From Daejeonia sp002484105 (lineage in GTDB: Bacteria > Bacteroidota > Bacteroidia > Flavobacteriales > Weeksellaceae), in contig NZ_CP195105.1 of NCBI RefSeq assembly GCF_051175565.1, positions 1,488,001 to 1,552,000 of the forward strand: a DNA stretch of 64,000 nt. Direction: 5' to 3'. The position numbers were made by a program, and so were the translations under genes. The notes under the pieces were generated by a model, which saw only the letters and a list, made by a program, of their open reading frames with translations, was not told the DNA's origin and did not search any database. Shown here piece after piece: positions 43,907 to 52,692 of this stretch (its first letter is position 1; each line of letters opens with the position of its first letter).

Positions 43907-44536
43907 ATGGACAGATTCTTACTGATCCTGTTTTGCCTTCTCGGCAGTTCTGCATTTTGCCAGGGAAAACTTTCGGATACACTGAAACTGAAAGAAACTG
44001 TTCCGGTACGCGACTCTGTGAAATCAGACAAAACCGATGCTGATGTGATACAGGATATCAATAAAATAAATACGCCTGCAGCCATACCGCAATACAGCCC
44101 GATGAAAGCGGGGCTTTACTCTGCTGTGCTTCCCGGTCTTGGACAGTTCTACAACAAGAAATACTGGAAGATTCCCATCGTGTGGGGAGGTATAGGGACC
44201 GGTGTAGGAATTATTATTTGGAACAACCGGTACTACAACCGCTACAGAAATGCCTATATTGCAGAGTTGAATGGGCAGACACATGAATTCTCTGATATAC
44301 CGGGTATTAGCAAAGAGGTTTTGGGACGTACGCAGGACAAATTCAAACGTCAGCGCGATTATTCCATTGCCATTACCGGGCTGGTCTATGTATTGAATAT
44401 TGTGGATGCCGTAGTGGATGCTCATCTTTATGCGCAGAAGCACGATCCCGATCTCGCCCTGAAACCTGTTATTATTTATGATGAATATTCGCCTCAGTAC
44501 GCAAAAGCAGGACTGAGTCTTAACTTTAAATTTTAA
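43907..44536 (+). CDS. DUF5683 membrane protein
   Basis: The ATG at 43907 (MDRFLLILFCLLGSSAFCQG) starts a signal peptide and sits one base after the parB stop. The frame upstream overlaps parB and is discarded. The 209-residue protein carries AGLYSAVLPGLGQFYNKKYWKIPIVWGG, the DUF5683 core with two membrane-type segments, and ends in a beta-like SPQYAKAGLSLNFKF. It is conserved next to parAB in Flavobacteriia; its function is unknown. Confidence 0.88.
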   Translation: MDRFLLILFCLLGSSAFCQGKLSDTLKLKETVPVRDSVKSDKTDADVIQDINKINTPAAIPQYSPMKAGLYSAVLPGLGQFYNKKYWKIPIVWGGIGTGVGIIIWNNRYYNRYRNAYIAELNGQTHEFSDIPGISKEVLGRTQDKFKRQRDYSIAITGLVYVLNIVDAVVDAHLYAQKHDPDLALKPVIIYDEYSPQYAKAGLSLNFKF

Positions 44537-44542
44537 ATTAAA

Positions 44543-45244
44543 ATGAAAATAGCTTTAGTCGGTTACGGAAAAATGGGACAGATTATCGACCGTATCGCTA
44601 CCGGACGTGGGCATGAAGTTGTGGCGAGGCTCAATGAAAGTCCAACCACCGAAAACCTGAACAACCCGGATGTAGTGATTGAGTTTTCGTATCCTGATGC
44701 TGCTTTTGATAACATCAGATTTTGTCTTGAACATCATATTCCCGTTGTATGTGGCACTACAGGATGGCTGCAGCAAAAACCCGAAATTGAGAAAATTGCT
44801 GCGCAGAGCCATACAGCTTTTCTCTACGGATCCAATTTCTCGCTGGGTGTGAACCTGTTTTTTGCCCTTAATGAAAAACTGGCGGCTATGATGAAGAATT
44901 TTGGAGAGTACAATGTCCAGTTGGAAGAGATCCATCATATTCACAAAAAAGACGCTCCAAGTGGTACGGCGATTTCTCTTGCAGAGGGAATTATCCGTAA
45001 TAATCCGCAATTTACGTCATGGAAACTCGAGGAGACCGAAGGTGAAGAGCTTGGTATTTTTGCAGTGAGAGAAGATGAAGTTCCCGGCACACACAGCGTT
45101 TTCTATCGTTCGGATGTGGATGAGATTGAAATCAAGCATACGGCTTACAGCCGAGACGGATTTGCTTTGGGCGCAGTGATCGCTGCAGAATGGATTAAAG
45201 GGAAAACAGGAAATTTTTCTATGAAAGACGTGCTGGGACTGTAA
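44543..45244 (+). CDS. dapB: 4-hydroxy-tetrahydrodipicolinate reductase
   Basis: NAD(P)H-dependent step of lysine and diaminopimelate synthesis. The 233-residue protein has the N-terminal Rossmann ALVGYGKMGQ, the active-site VQLEEIHHIHKKDAPSGTA (catalytic His and substrate Lys) and HTAYSRDGFALGA. It starts 6 bases after the DUF5683 stop, so it belongs to the same operon. Confidence 0.97.
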   Translation: MKIALVGYGKMGQIIDRIATGRGHEVVARLNESPTTENLNNPDVVIEFSYPDAAFDNIRFCLEHHIPVVCGTTGWLQQKPEIEKIAAQSHTAFLYGSNFSLGVNLFFALNEKLAAMMKNFGEYNVQLEEIHHIHKKDAPSGTAISLAEGIIRNNPQFTSWKLEETEGEELGIFAVREDEVPGTHSVFYRSDVDEIEIKHTAYSRDGFALGAVIAAEWIKGKTGNFSMKDVLGL

Positions 45245-45295
45245 CATTACCCTATTGCGGCAAACTAATATCAAGACGATCAGAATTTCTTACTT

Positions 45296-46978
45296 ATGAA
45301 TTATTTTCTAACATATACCGTATATGTCCTCATCCTGTCTGTGCTGATGGGAGTTTCTACATGGAAGCTGTTTAAAAAAATGGGATATCAGCCTCTGCTG
45401 GCTTTTGTTCCCTTTTACAATTATTACATCATCCAGAAAGAGACCAGACATCCGAAATGGTGGGCTCTTATGGCATATCTCCCTATTGTCGGACCGATTA
45501 TGATGACGGTTTTCCATCTGTTTCTGATGGAGAAATTCGGCAAAAAATTATTTGTAGACAAGTTGCTCACAGTGATTCTTCCTTTTATCTATCTGGCATA
45601 TGTGAACTATGGCAAAGATCCTGAAGTGGAATCCGAAGACGACGAACTCTATCTGACAGACGCCGAAAAGCAGGAAAAGAAAAAAGAAACCTTTATAGGC
45701 TCCATCACATTTGCAGTAGTATTTGCTACCATTATCCATACTTTTATTACGCAGCCGTTCGGGATTCCGACCGGATCTATGGAGCGTACACTGCTCGTTG
45801 GTGATTTTCTTTTCGTGAATAAACTCAATTACGGCTACCGTATGCCGATGCGTCCGTTGGCTATTCCGTTCCTCCAGAGCACCATTATGGATACTGGCGA
45901 AAAAGGAAACCCGAAAGACGATCCAAAATCGTATGTGGATGCCGTGAAACTCCCTTATTTCCGATTCCCGGGATGGGAAAAACCGGAGCGCAATGATATT
46001 ATTGTCTTCAATTACCCCGGAGATTCCGTACATACCGCAATTGACCGCAAAGATCCTTATGTAAAACGCTGTGTGGCCATAGCAGGCGATATAGTGGAAT
46101 TTCGTGGAGGAAGACTTTTTGTGAACGGGCAACCCGAACACAGAATGCCTGATGCTGAAGTGCAGTATGCATACGATGCCACTACCGACCAGCCACTGGA
46201 TATGGATGCTATTTACAAAGCTTACGGTTTTCTCCCTGTGAATGTTGAAAATAAGGTAGATGGTGGATATGTTTATCATTTTCAGGGGCTTACTTCGGAT
46301 CTGGTGAAAGAGATAAAAGCTGTTCCCGGAGTTACCGCCGTTGTTGAGAATGTAAAGCCAAAAGGTGAAAAAGAAATTTCCTATTATCCGGATATGAACC
46401 GGTCTATGGAAGAACAGCGTCTGGTGTTCTCCAGCAAAATCAATATTTCAAATACCATCTTTCCATACAACAAAAACTGGAATCAGGACTGGTATGGCCC
46501 TCTGAAGATTCCGAAAAAAGGAGACGTCATCACGCTGAATGCCGACAACCTGCCAACATATCAGAAACTGATTTCGGAATACGAAAACAATTCGTTTGAA
46601 GTGAAAGACGGCAAATATTATATTAATGGGCAACCCACTGACAAATATACCGTGAAGTACAATTATTATATGATGATTGGTGACAACCGGGATGCATCGC
46701 TGGATTCCCGTTTCTTCGGATTTGTACCCGAAACCAATATTATAGGCAAGCCGATGTTCACCTGGCTGAGTATCCAGGGCGCCTTCAAAGATGCTTCGTC
46801 CGATTTTCAGGCTCCATGGAAAATACGCTGGGAACGTATGTTTAAAGCTACCAATACCGGCGAAAAAGATAAAACTTCTTACTGGTGGATTGCAGCCATG
46901 ATCCTGATTCTGTTTTTCGGCTGGGAATATTTCATGAAACTTTTCGGTTTCAGAAAAAATAAGGAAGAAGAAAATTAA
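45296..46978 (+). CDS. lepB: Signal peptidase I with N-terminal membrane extension
   Basis: Cleaves signal peptides of exported proteins at the outer face of the inner membrane. Of 560 residues, the first 105 form three or four membrane segments of DUF5684 type (LAFVPFYNYYIIQKETRHPKWW) absent from ordinary LepB. Then comes a further anchor helix and the S26 domain: catalytic Ser161 in GIPTGSMERTLLVGD, catalytic Lys257 in DPYVKRCVAIAGD, and the C-terminal GDNRDASLDSRFFGFV. A long insertion (about residues 275-445) separates the last two parts. Fifth gene of the parAB row. Confidence 0.94.
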   Translation: MNYFLTYTVYVLILSVLMGVSTWKLFKKMGYQPLLAFVPFYNYYIIQKETRHPKWWALMAYLPIVGPIMMTVFHLFLMEKFGKKLFVDKLLTVILPFIYLAYVNYGKDPEVESEDDELYLTDAEKQEKKKETFIGSITFAVVFATIIHTFITQPFGIPTGSMERTLLVGDFLFVNKLNYGYRMPMRPLAIPFLQSTIMDTGEKGNPKDDPKSYVDAVKLPYFRFPGWEKPERNDIIVFNYPGDSVHTAIDRKDPYVKRCVAIAGDIVEFRGGRLFVNGQPEHRMPDAEVQYAYDATTDQPLDMDAIYKAYGFLPVNVENKVDGGYVYHFQGLTSDLVKEIKAVPGVTAVVENVKPKGEKEISYYPDMNRSMEEQRLVFSSKINISNTIFPYNKNWNQDWYGPLKIPKKGDVITLNADNLPTYQKLISEYENNSFEVKDGKYYINGQPTDKYTVKYNYYMMIGDNRDASLDSRFFGFVPETNIIGKPMFTWLSIQGAFKDASSDFQAPWKIRWERMFKATNTGEKDKTSYWWIAAMILILFFGWEYFMKLFGFRKNKEEEN

Positions 46979-47078
46979 TATGTTAAAAACCCTGTGATCC
47001 TGATTTTTCAGGAAAAGGTTCCGCAGGATATCCCAAAGATATCTTCCGGAATCTTCCGCATTACCATAATTATTTTAC

Positions 47079-47690
47079 ATGACAACAAAGATCCTGCTCC
47101 CAGCCTTCTACCTGCCACCTGTGTCGTGGTTTGCAGCATTTCTGAAAGAAGACCGGGACGTTATCCTGGAACAATACGAACATTTTCCGAAGCAGACCTA
47201 TCGCAGCAGAACCTGCATCTATGGGGCAAACGGACGTCTTTCTCTGTTCATCCCCATCCGTCACAATGGAGAACGGGCGCTGAAAGATATTGAAGTTTCG
47301 GATCGTGAAAACTGGAGAAAACTCCACTGGAAGTCCATTAAGACAGCGTATCAGAGTTCTCCGTATTTTGAATTTTATGAAGACCAGCTGGAATCTATTT
47401 TTGAGCCCGGTGAGAAATCCCTGCTTAAAATTAACCTTAAAGCCCTGCAAACGCTTCAAAATATCTTGAAAACCGACAGACAGTACACGCTGACAGACGA
47501 GTATCTGCGCCTCCCGGATGCAGAAGATTACCGTGATGCCTTCAATGCCAAGAAACCTGAAGAGCGCGGATATCCGGAATATTATCAGACCTTTACTAAC
47601 AAATATGGTTTTATTGAAGATCTTTCTATTCTCGACCTGATCTGTAACAAAGGCCCCGAAACGCTGACGTATATCAGAAATCTCGGATAA
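47079..47690 (+). CDS. WbqC family protein
   Basis: The 203-residue protein matches the WbqC family, found in O-antigen clusters and in this conserved flavobacterial row after lepB. Typical points are LPAFYLPPVSWFAAFLKE at the N-terminus, FPKQTYRSRTCIYGANGRLSLFIP and the IKTAYQSSPYFEFYEDQLES block. Members are suspected to take part in sugar-nucleotide or surface-glycan chemistry, without proof. The next gene starts 4 bases after its stop. Confidence 0.92.
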   Translation: MTTKILLPAFYLPPVSWFAAFLKEDRDVILEQYEHFPKQTYRSRTCIYGANGRLSLFIPIRHNGERALKDIEVSDRENWRKLHWKSIKTAYQSSPYFEFYEDQLESIFEPGEKSLLKINLKALQTLQNILKTDRQYTLTDEYLRLPDAEDYRDAFNAKKPEERGYPEYYQTFTNKYGFIEDLSILDLICNKGPETLTYIRNLG

Positions 47691-47693
47691 AAG

Positions 47694-48632
47694 ATGAAAA
47701 AACATCTGCTTTTTCTTCTGTTATTGTTCAGCTTCTGGATTCCGGCACAGGATTTCAGGATAATACCTCTGGGAGTACAGGGTGGTGCTACCGAGTCCAA
47801 CCTTTCTGCTTATCTCATTACAGAAGGCAAATCTGAAAATTATCTGGCTTTGGATGCGGGAACCTTATATTCGGGAATTGATTTCTATCTTCGCAGAAAA
47901 CAGTGGGCGGAAGATCCCGCAAATTTCCTGAAGCATAACATAAAAGGATATTTTCTGTCTCATCCGCATTTTGACCATATTTCCGGACTGATTGTGAACT
48001 CGCCGGAAGATACTCGCAAAAATATTTATTTATCCGCCTATACGGCAGAGGTTTTGCAGAAACATGTTTTCAGGTGGGAAACATGGGCAAATTTTGCCGA
48101 TACCGGAGATCAGCCGGCACTTGCAAAATATCATTACCGGATTCTGGAACCTCAGAAATGGTTACCTGCCGAAGGAACAACCCTGCAGATGAAAATCTTC
48201 CCGTTAAGCCATGTCGGGGCTGGGAAAAGTTCTGCCGTTTTGCTCCGTAATTCTCAGGACAAATATTTCCTGTATCTTGGGGATACCGGAGCGGATAAAA
48301 TTGAGAAAACCAGCGAACTGAAAAGTCTTTGGGATGAAATCATTCCGTTGATCAGAGAGGGCAGCCTGAAAGCTATTGCTATAGAATGTTCGTATGCAGA
48401 CGGGCAGTCTTCAGAAAAGCTTTTCGGACATATGAAACCCGAACTTCTGATAAAGGAACTGGCTTATCTTGCAAAGCAATCCGGCAAAAAGGATTTGAAC
48501 GGTGTCAAAATTATCATTACACACATCAAACCAAAAAAAAACGTTGAACAGCAGATTATGAACGAACTGCTGCCGGCGCGCGAAAATATTTCGGTACAGC
48601 TGGCAGAGCAGGGAATAGAAATTGAACTATAA
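47694..48632 (+). CDS. cpdP: Class II 3',5'-cyclic-nucleotide phosphodiesterase
   Basis: Exported metallo-beta-lactamase-fold enzyme of the PDEase II family, hydrolysing cAMP or cGMP. Signal peptide MKKHLLFLLLLFSFWIPAQ, then IPLGVQGGATESNLSAYLI and the metal motif LSHPHFDHISGL, FPLSHVGAGKSSAVLLRN, LYLGDTGADKI and IIITHIKPK, all typical. 312 residues. The signal peptide places it in the periplasm, so it would act on external or leaked nucleotides. Overlaps closely with wbqC upstream; the protease follows after 15 bases. Confidence 0.9.
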   Translation: MKKHLLFLLLLFSFWIPAQDFRIIPLGVQGGATESNLSAYLITEGKSENYLALDAGTLYSGIDFYLRRKQWAEDPANFLKHNIKGYFLSHPHFDHISGLIVNSPEDTRKNIYLSAYTAEVLQKHVFRWETWANFADTGDQPALAKYHYRILEPQKWLPAEGTTLQMKIFPLSHVGAGKSSAVLLRNSQDKYFLYLGDTGADKIEKTSELKSLWDEIIPLIREGSLKAIAIECSYADGQSSEKLFGHMKPELLIKELAYLAKQSGKKDLNGVKIIITHIKPKKNVEQQIMNELLPARENISVQLAEQGIEIEL

Positions 48633-48647
48633 ATACTTAAACATTAT

Positions 48648-50345
48648 ATGAAAAAAATAGTTGTAGCCGCTGCACTGATGGCGGGATTAACGTACGGATT
48701 TGCACAGGATACCCTTCAGACTGATCCTATGAAGGACAAAGATCTGATGACGTGGTATCATAAAGATTTTGCAAAAACCAGCGTCTATGGAGTCAATACC
48801 CAGGCAGCATATGCTTTTCTGGAATCCAAAGGTCTCACTCCCAAATCCGTTATTGTGGGCGTTCTGGACAGCGGTGTGGAAGTTGATCATCCCGGACTGA
48901 TACCCAATATGTGGAAAAATCCCAATGAAGTGCCAGGCAACGGTAAAGATGATGACGGCAACGGATATGTAGACGATGTCTACGGATGGAATTTTCTGGG
49001 GGGCAAAAATGGAGATATTTCGGTAGACAATATGGAAGTAACCCGTGTGGTGAAAAAATATCAGCCCATTTTCGAAGGCACAGATTCTGCCCTCAACAAA
49101 GCCAATCAGGCAAAAATGCCCGAAGAGTTTGAAATGTATATGAAATCCAAAGAAATCTTCACCAAAAAGAGCATGGAGGCCAAGCGCAACTATGAGATGT
49201 TCAGGAAAATCAATGAAGTGATTCCTGCCATGGTGAAACTGTTGAACGGCAAAAACCTGACATCCGAGACCGTTTCTGCCATCACGCCGGCTACGCAGGA
49301 CGAAGCTATTGCCAAAGATATTCTGGGACGCATCAGTGCCGATCCTTCCATTTCCGGAAAATCTCCCGAAGAAGTACAGAAATACATGTCTGATCAGATG
49401 AAAGAAGCCCTGGACTATTACGAGCCGCAGGCCACCAAGCAGTATAATCTCGACTTTGATCCGAGAGCAGAAATCGTGGGGGATGACTATGACAACTATG
49501 ATCAGAAAAACTACGGAAACAACCATTATGAAGGGCCTGATGCATTGCACGGAACACATGTTGCCGGTATTATCGCAGGAACACCGCAAGGCGACCAGAT
49601 TCAGTATGGTGTGGCTTACAAAGTTGCAAAAATTATGACCGTAAGAGCTGTACCCGACGGAGACGAGAGAGATAAAGATGTAGCCAATGCCATTCGCTAT
49701 GCTGTAGACAATGGTGCAAAAGTTCTCAATATGAGTTTCGGGAAGCCGGTTTCGCCCGGAAAACAGTACGTATGGGACGCTTTTAAATATGCAGAAAGCA
49801 AAGGTGTAGTTCTCGTAAAAGCAGCAGGTAACGACAACGAAAATATTGCAGAACATGTGTATTATCCCACCAATTTCGAGAATGTAGAAGATGAAAAACC
49901 TTTCATCAACAATATGATTGTCGTAGGGGCAAGTACCAATGACAACAATAGTCTGAGAGCCGGTTTCTCCAATTACAATAAAAAGATGGTCAACGTTTTT
50001 GCACCAGGCGAAGAAATTTATTCTACCGTTCCGGATGGCAAATACAAATACCTGCAGGGAACTTCTATGGCATCTCCGGTGGTCGCAGGTGCGGCAGCGG
50101 TGCTTCTCGCTTATATGCCCGAGCTGAAACCTGCGCAGGTAATAGAAGCATTAGTAAAATCCTCTAATCCGGCCAGAACAGCAGACAGCAACGGATCTAC
50201 ATTCGACCAGTTTTCTGAAGCAGGAGGTGTTATTGATGTTGCAAAGGCTGCCGAATATGCCTATGATCATTTCTATAAAGGCAAAAAAGAAAGCAACAGA
50301 AACCCTGGCTTGAAAAAAGCAGTGAAAAAAAAGGTGAGAAAATAA
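48648..50345 (+). CDS. Exported subtilisin-like serine protease with large insertion
   Basis: S8-family protease. Signal peptide MKKIVVAAALMAGLTYGFAQ. The triad is visible: Asp74 in GVLDSGVEVDHPG, His301 in HGTHVAGIIAG, Ser473 in GTSMASPVVAGAAA, with the oxyanion Asn in AAGNDNE near 395. Between Asp74 and His301 lie about 227 residues instead of some 30; residues 130-270 form a helical insert (YQPIFEGTDSALNKANQ ... YMSDQMKEALDYYEPQ). There is no evident propeptide or sorting tail; the basic C-terminus ends KKAVKKKVRK. Probably read on from cpdP; terminator downstream. Confidence 0.94.
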   Translation: MKKIVVAAALMAGLTYGFAQDTLQTDPMKDKDLMTWYHKDFAKTSVYGVNTQAAYAFLESKGLTPKSVIVGVLDSGVEVDHPGLIPNMWKNPNEVPGNGKDDDGNGYVDDVYGWNFLGGKNGDISVDNMEVTRVVKKYQPIFEGTDSALNKANQAKMPEEFEMYMKSKEIFTKKSMEAKRNYEMFRKINEVIPAMVKLLNGKNLTSETVSAITPATQDEAIAKDILGRISADPSISGKSPEEVQKYMSDQMKEALDYYEPQATKQYNLDFDPRAEIVGDDYDNYDQKNYGNNHYEGPDALHGTHVAGIIAGTPQGDQIQYGVAYKVAKIMTVRAVPDGDERDKDVANAIRYAVDNGAKVLNMSFGKPVSPGKQYVWDAFKYAESKGVVLVKAAGNDNENIAEHVYYPTNFENVEDEKPFINNMIVVGASTNDNNSLRAGFSNYNKKMVNVFAPGEEIYSTVPDGKYKYLQGTSMASPVVAGAAAVLLAYMPELKPAQVIEALVKSSNPARTADSNGSTFDQFSEAGGVIDVAKAAEYAYDHFYKGKKESNRNPGLKKAVKKKVRK

Positions 50346-50390
50346 AATCATCTGGCGCGGTGTATAGCCGACATGAAAATTATATAACAG

Positions 50391-50418
50391 AAAGTCCGTA
50401 TTTTTCGGACTTTTTTTA
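50391..50418 (+). terminator. Rho-independent terminator
   Basis: AAAGTCCG / CGGACTTT stem and a T run, 46 bases after the protease gene. Confidence 0.85.
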
Positions 50419-50447
50419 TTGTTTTAGCCCAAAATGGCATAATTTTG
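50419..50447 (+). promoter_or_regulatory. Promoter of the lipocalin gene
   Basis: TTG (50419-50421), 18-base spacer, TAATTTTG (50440-50447), 31 bases before the ATG. Confidence 0.65.
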
Positions 50448-50477
50448 TTATACACCCAAACGTTAAATTTTACAGCT

Positions 50478-50957
50478 ATGAAAAATTTTTTATTGGCAGG
50501 AATTCTCGGAAGCGCACTGATGGTTTCCTGTTCAACCGCCAAAACGGCGCAGTCCAACAGAGCAGAATTTATGAAACTAAAAGGAGAATGGACAATTACC
50601 AGTGTCAACTATGACAGCAACTACAAGGTGAAACCTTTTGATGAAGGTGCTGATGCACAGTGTTTCGTAGGAAGTGTATGGAAGCTGGTACCAAACAACT
50701 ATACCGGAAGCTATACCATCAATGGCGGCGGCGACTGTCCTTCTGTAACCCAGCCTATTAAATTTGAGGTGGGCAATGGAACTGAGTTTAAATTCAAAAA
50801 AATTGCTGAAGGTACTAAAGCCAAACAGAATATTTCCGGATATTCCCTCAACCTGATCGGGCAGACTGATACGACATTCAGCCTGGAACAGAATATTCCT
50901 TCCAACGGCGAAAACGTAAGAATCGTCTATAACTTCACAAAGACTTCTACTAAATAA
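50478..50957 (+). CDS. Lipocalin-like lipoprotein
   Basis: The start at 50478 gives a lipoprotein signal (MKNFLLAGILGSALMVSCSTAK) with the lipobox cysteine at residue 18. The mature part of about 140 residues begins LKGEWTITSVNYDSNYK, the lipocalin-like opening in Bacteroidota (GxW), and has beta strands to the end. Ligand unknown; probably outer-membrane anchored. The OmpA-family lipoprotein gene follows 28 bases later and may share its message. Confidence 0.8.
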   Translation: MKNFLLAGILGSALMVSCSTAKTAQSNRAEFMKLKGEWTITSVNYDSNYKVKPFDEGADAQCFVGSVWKLVPNNYTGSYTINGGGDCPSVTQPIKFEVGNGTEFKFKKIAEGTKAKQNISGYSLNLIGQTDTTFSLEQNIPSNGENVRIVYNFTKTSTK

Positions 50958-50985
50958 TTTTCAAAAAACTTTTAAATAAAACATT

Positions 50986-51678
50986 ATGAAATTAATGAAT
51001 AAAACAGGAATAGCCTCCGCTTTTTTATGTTCTGCCATGTTGCTTACCAGTTGTGAAGCTGTGCAGAATGCCAACAGCCAGCAGAAAGGGACTGCCATCG
51101 GTACCGCTGCAGGAGCCATCCTGGGTGGTGTTCTTGGCAATAATATCGGAAAAGGTAAAAATGCACCGCTGGGTGCTGTTTTGGGAGGTGTTGTCGGTGG
51201 GGTTGCCGGTAACGTTATCGGTAAAAAAATGGACAAACAGGCCAAAGAAATTCAGGAAACCCTGCCAGGAGCTGAAGTGGAACGAGTAGGAGATGGTATA
51301 AAAGTAACCATGAACGAAAGTATCGTGAATTTTGCTTTTGATTCCTCTGATCTTACGTCTACAGCCAAAACCAACCTTGACAAACTGGCATCCGTACTGC
51401 TGAACAATCCGGATACCAATATCAATATTTACGGATATACAGACAGCAAAGGTTCTGATGACTACAACCTGAAACTTTCTGACAGAAGAGCCGCCGCCGT
51501 GAAATCTTATCTCGCTTCCAAAGGCGTTTCGGGAGACAGAATGTTTACCATGGGTATGGGAGAAGCAGATCCTGTGGCTTCCAATGATACCGATGCTGGA
51601 AGAGCGCAGAACAGAAGAGTGGAATTTGCCATTACTGCCAATGAAAAAATGGTAAATGAGGCTCAGCAGCAACAATAA
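50986..51678 (+). CDS. OmpA-family lipoprotein with glycine-zipper domain
   Basis: Lipoprotein signal with lipobox LLTSC (Cys at about residue 23). Residues 35-80 form a glycine zipper (GTAIGTAAGAILGGVLGNNIG and GGVVGGVAGNVIG), expected to insert in or lie on the membrane. The C-terminal 120 residues are an OmpA-like peptidoglycan-binding domain (NFAFDSSDLTSTAKTNLDKLA, YTDSKGSDDYNLKLSDRRA, AGRAQNRRVEF). It probably ties outer membrane to cell wall. Close relatives are YiaD-type proteins. Ends in four glutamines. Confidence 0.93.
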   Translation: MKLMNKTGIASAFLCSAMLLTSCEAVQNANSQQKGTAIGTAAGAILGGVLGNNIGKGKNAPLGAVLGGVVGGVAGNVIGKKMDKQAKEIQETLPGAEVERVGDGIKVTMNESIVNFAFDSSDLTSTAKTNLDKLASVLLNNPDTNINIYGYTDSKGSDDYNLKLSDRRAAAVKSYLASKGVSGDRMFTMGMGEADPVASNDTDAGRAQNRRVEFAITANEKMVNEAQQQQ

Positions 51679-51700
51679 AGCAACTGAGAAAAAATCATAT

Positions 51701-51727
51701 AAAACCGCCTGTGTGCGGTTTTTTTTA
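51701..51727 (+). terminator. Rho-independent terminator
   Basis: AAAACCGC / GCGGTTTT stem with T run, 22 bases after the OmpA-type gene. Confidence 0.85.
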
Positions 51728-51761
51728 TGGTGAAACATCCGGAGAATTCCATTAAAATCAT

Positions 51762-51769
51762 TAATTTTG
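51762..51769 (+). promoter_or_regulatory. -7 box (TAATTTTG) for the arabinose-donor operon
   Basis: Perfect TAnnTTTG, 22 bases before the ATG at 51792. Confidence 0.6.
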
Positions 51770-51791
51770 CAGAAAGCTAGAAATACATTTG

Positions 51792-52679
51792 ATGAAAAAA
51801 TATCTGAAGCTGCTGCGGGTGGAACAATGGGTGAAAAATCTTTTTGTTTTCGGCCCTTTGTTCTTTTCCGGAAATTTCTTCCGCCACAATCTTTTTTCAG
51901 AGAGTATTTTTGCCTTTGCCGTTTTCTCACTGGTTGCCAGCTCCATCTATATTCTCAATGATTATCGTGATATAGAATCAGATCGTTTGCATCCAGAGAA
52001 AAAGGAGCGTCCGCTGGCGAGCGGTGCTGTGAGCAGATCGGCTGCAGTGGCAATTTTTGTATTGCTTTTGGTTGCTGCCTCGGGCCTGGTTGTTTGGGGA
52101 GAATATCATTTTCATCATCCGATGTGGAAATTTGCATCCATCATTGCATTTTATTTTTTCATGAATATCGCCTATACCTTCCATCTCAAGCATGTTGCAA
52201 TTGTTGATATCTGCATTATTTCTGCAGGTTTTGTGCTTCGTGTGCTGGCCGGTGGTTATGCAACAGGAATTTTTATTTCGCAGTGGGCCATCCTTCTTAC
52301 GTTCGTTCTGGCGCTTGTTCTGGCCATTGGGAAAAGAAGAGGCGAGCTCATCAACGCTGAGATTTCAGGAAAAACCCGGCGCTCGCTGGATGGCTATAAT
52401 GTTCAGTTTGCAGATATCGCCCTTTCGGTATCCGTCACCCTTGCCATTGTCTCGTATCTGATGTTTACGGTGACGCCGGAGGTTCAGGCCAAATTTGGAA
52501 TCAAGGTATTTTATACATTTATATTCGTTGTTTTTGCCTTTTTAAGATACCTGCAGCAGACACTGGTGTACAACAAAACAGAGTCTCCCACCAAAATAGT
52601 GTACAAAGATCATTATATCCAGCTTACACTTTTGCTCTGGATGATCTCGTTTATCCTGCTGATTTATTATAACAATTGA
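51792..52679 (+). CDS. UbiA-type polyprenyl-phosphate phosphoribosyltransferase (DPPR synthase-like)
   Basis: Predicted to move phosphoribose from PRPP to a polyprenyl phosphate in the inner membrane, giving polyprenyl-phosphoryl-5-phosphoribose. The ATG at 51792 is preferred to the TTG one codon earlier. The 295-residue protein has about nine membrane helices; the opening LKLLRVEQWVKNLFVFGPLFF and the motif NDYRDIESDRLHPEKKERPL (NDxxDxxxDxxHPxKxxRP) separate this family (mycobacterial Rv3806c) from quinone prenyltransferases. A second acidic site lies near GYNVQFADIAL. The three genes behind it encode the next steps of the mycobacterial pathway, which strengthens the assignment. Confidence 0.88.
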   Translation: MKKYLKLLRVEQWVKNLFVFGPLFFSGNFFRHNLFSESIFAFAVFSLVASSIYILNDYRDIESDRLHPEKKERPLASGAVSRSAAVAIFVLLLVAASGLVVWGEYHFHHPMWKFASIIAFYFFMNIAYTFHLKHVAIVDICIISAGFVLRVLAGGYATGIFISQWAILLTFVLALVLAIGKRRGELINAEISGKTRRSLDGYNVQFADIALSVSVTLAIVSYLMFTVTPEVQAKFGIKVFYTFIFVVFAFLRYLQQTLVYNKTESPTKIVYKDHYIQLTLLLWMISFILLIYYNN

Positions 52680-52692
52680 TGAAACCTGTGCT

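Noticed and set aside
48687..49856. A 389-codon open frame antisense to the subtilisin gene
   Set aside because: The sense gene has a complete catalytic triad; the antisense translation has no domain and odd composition.
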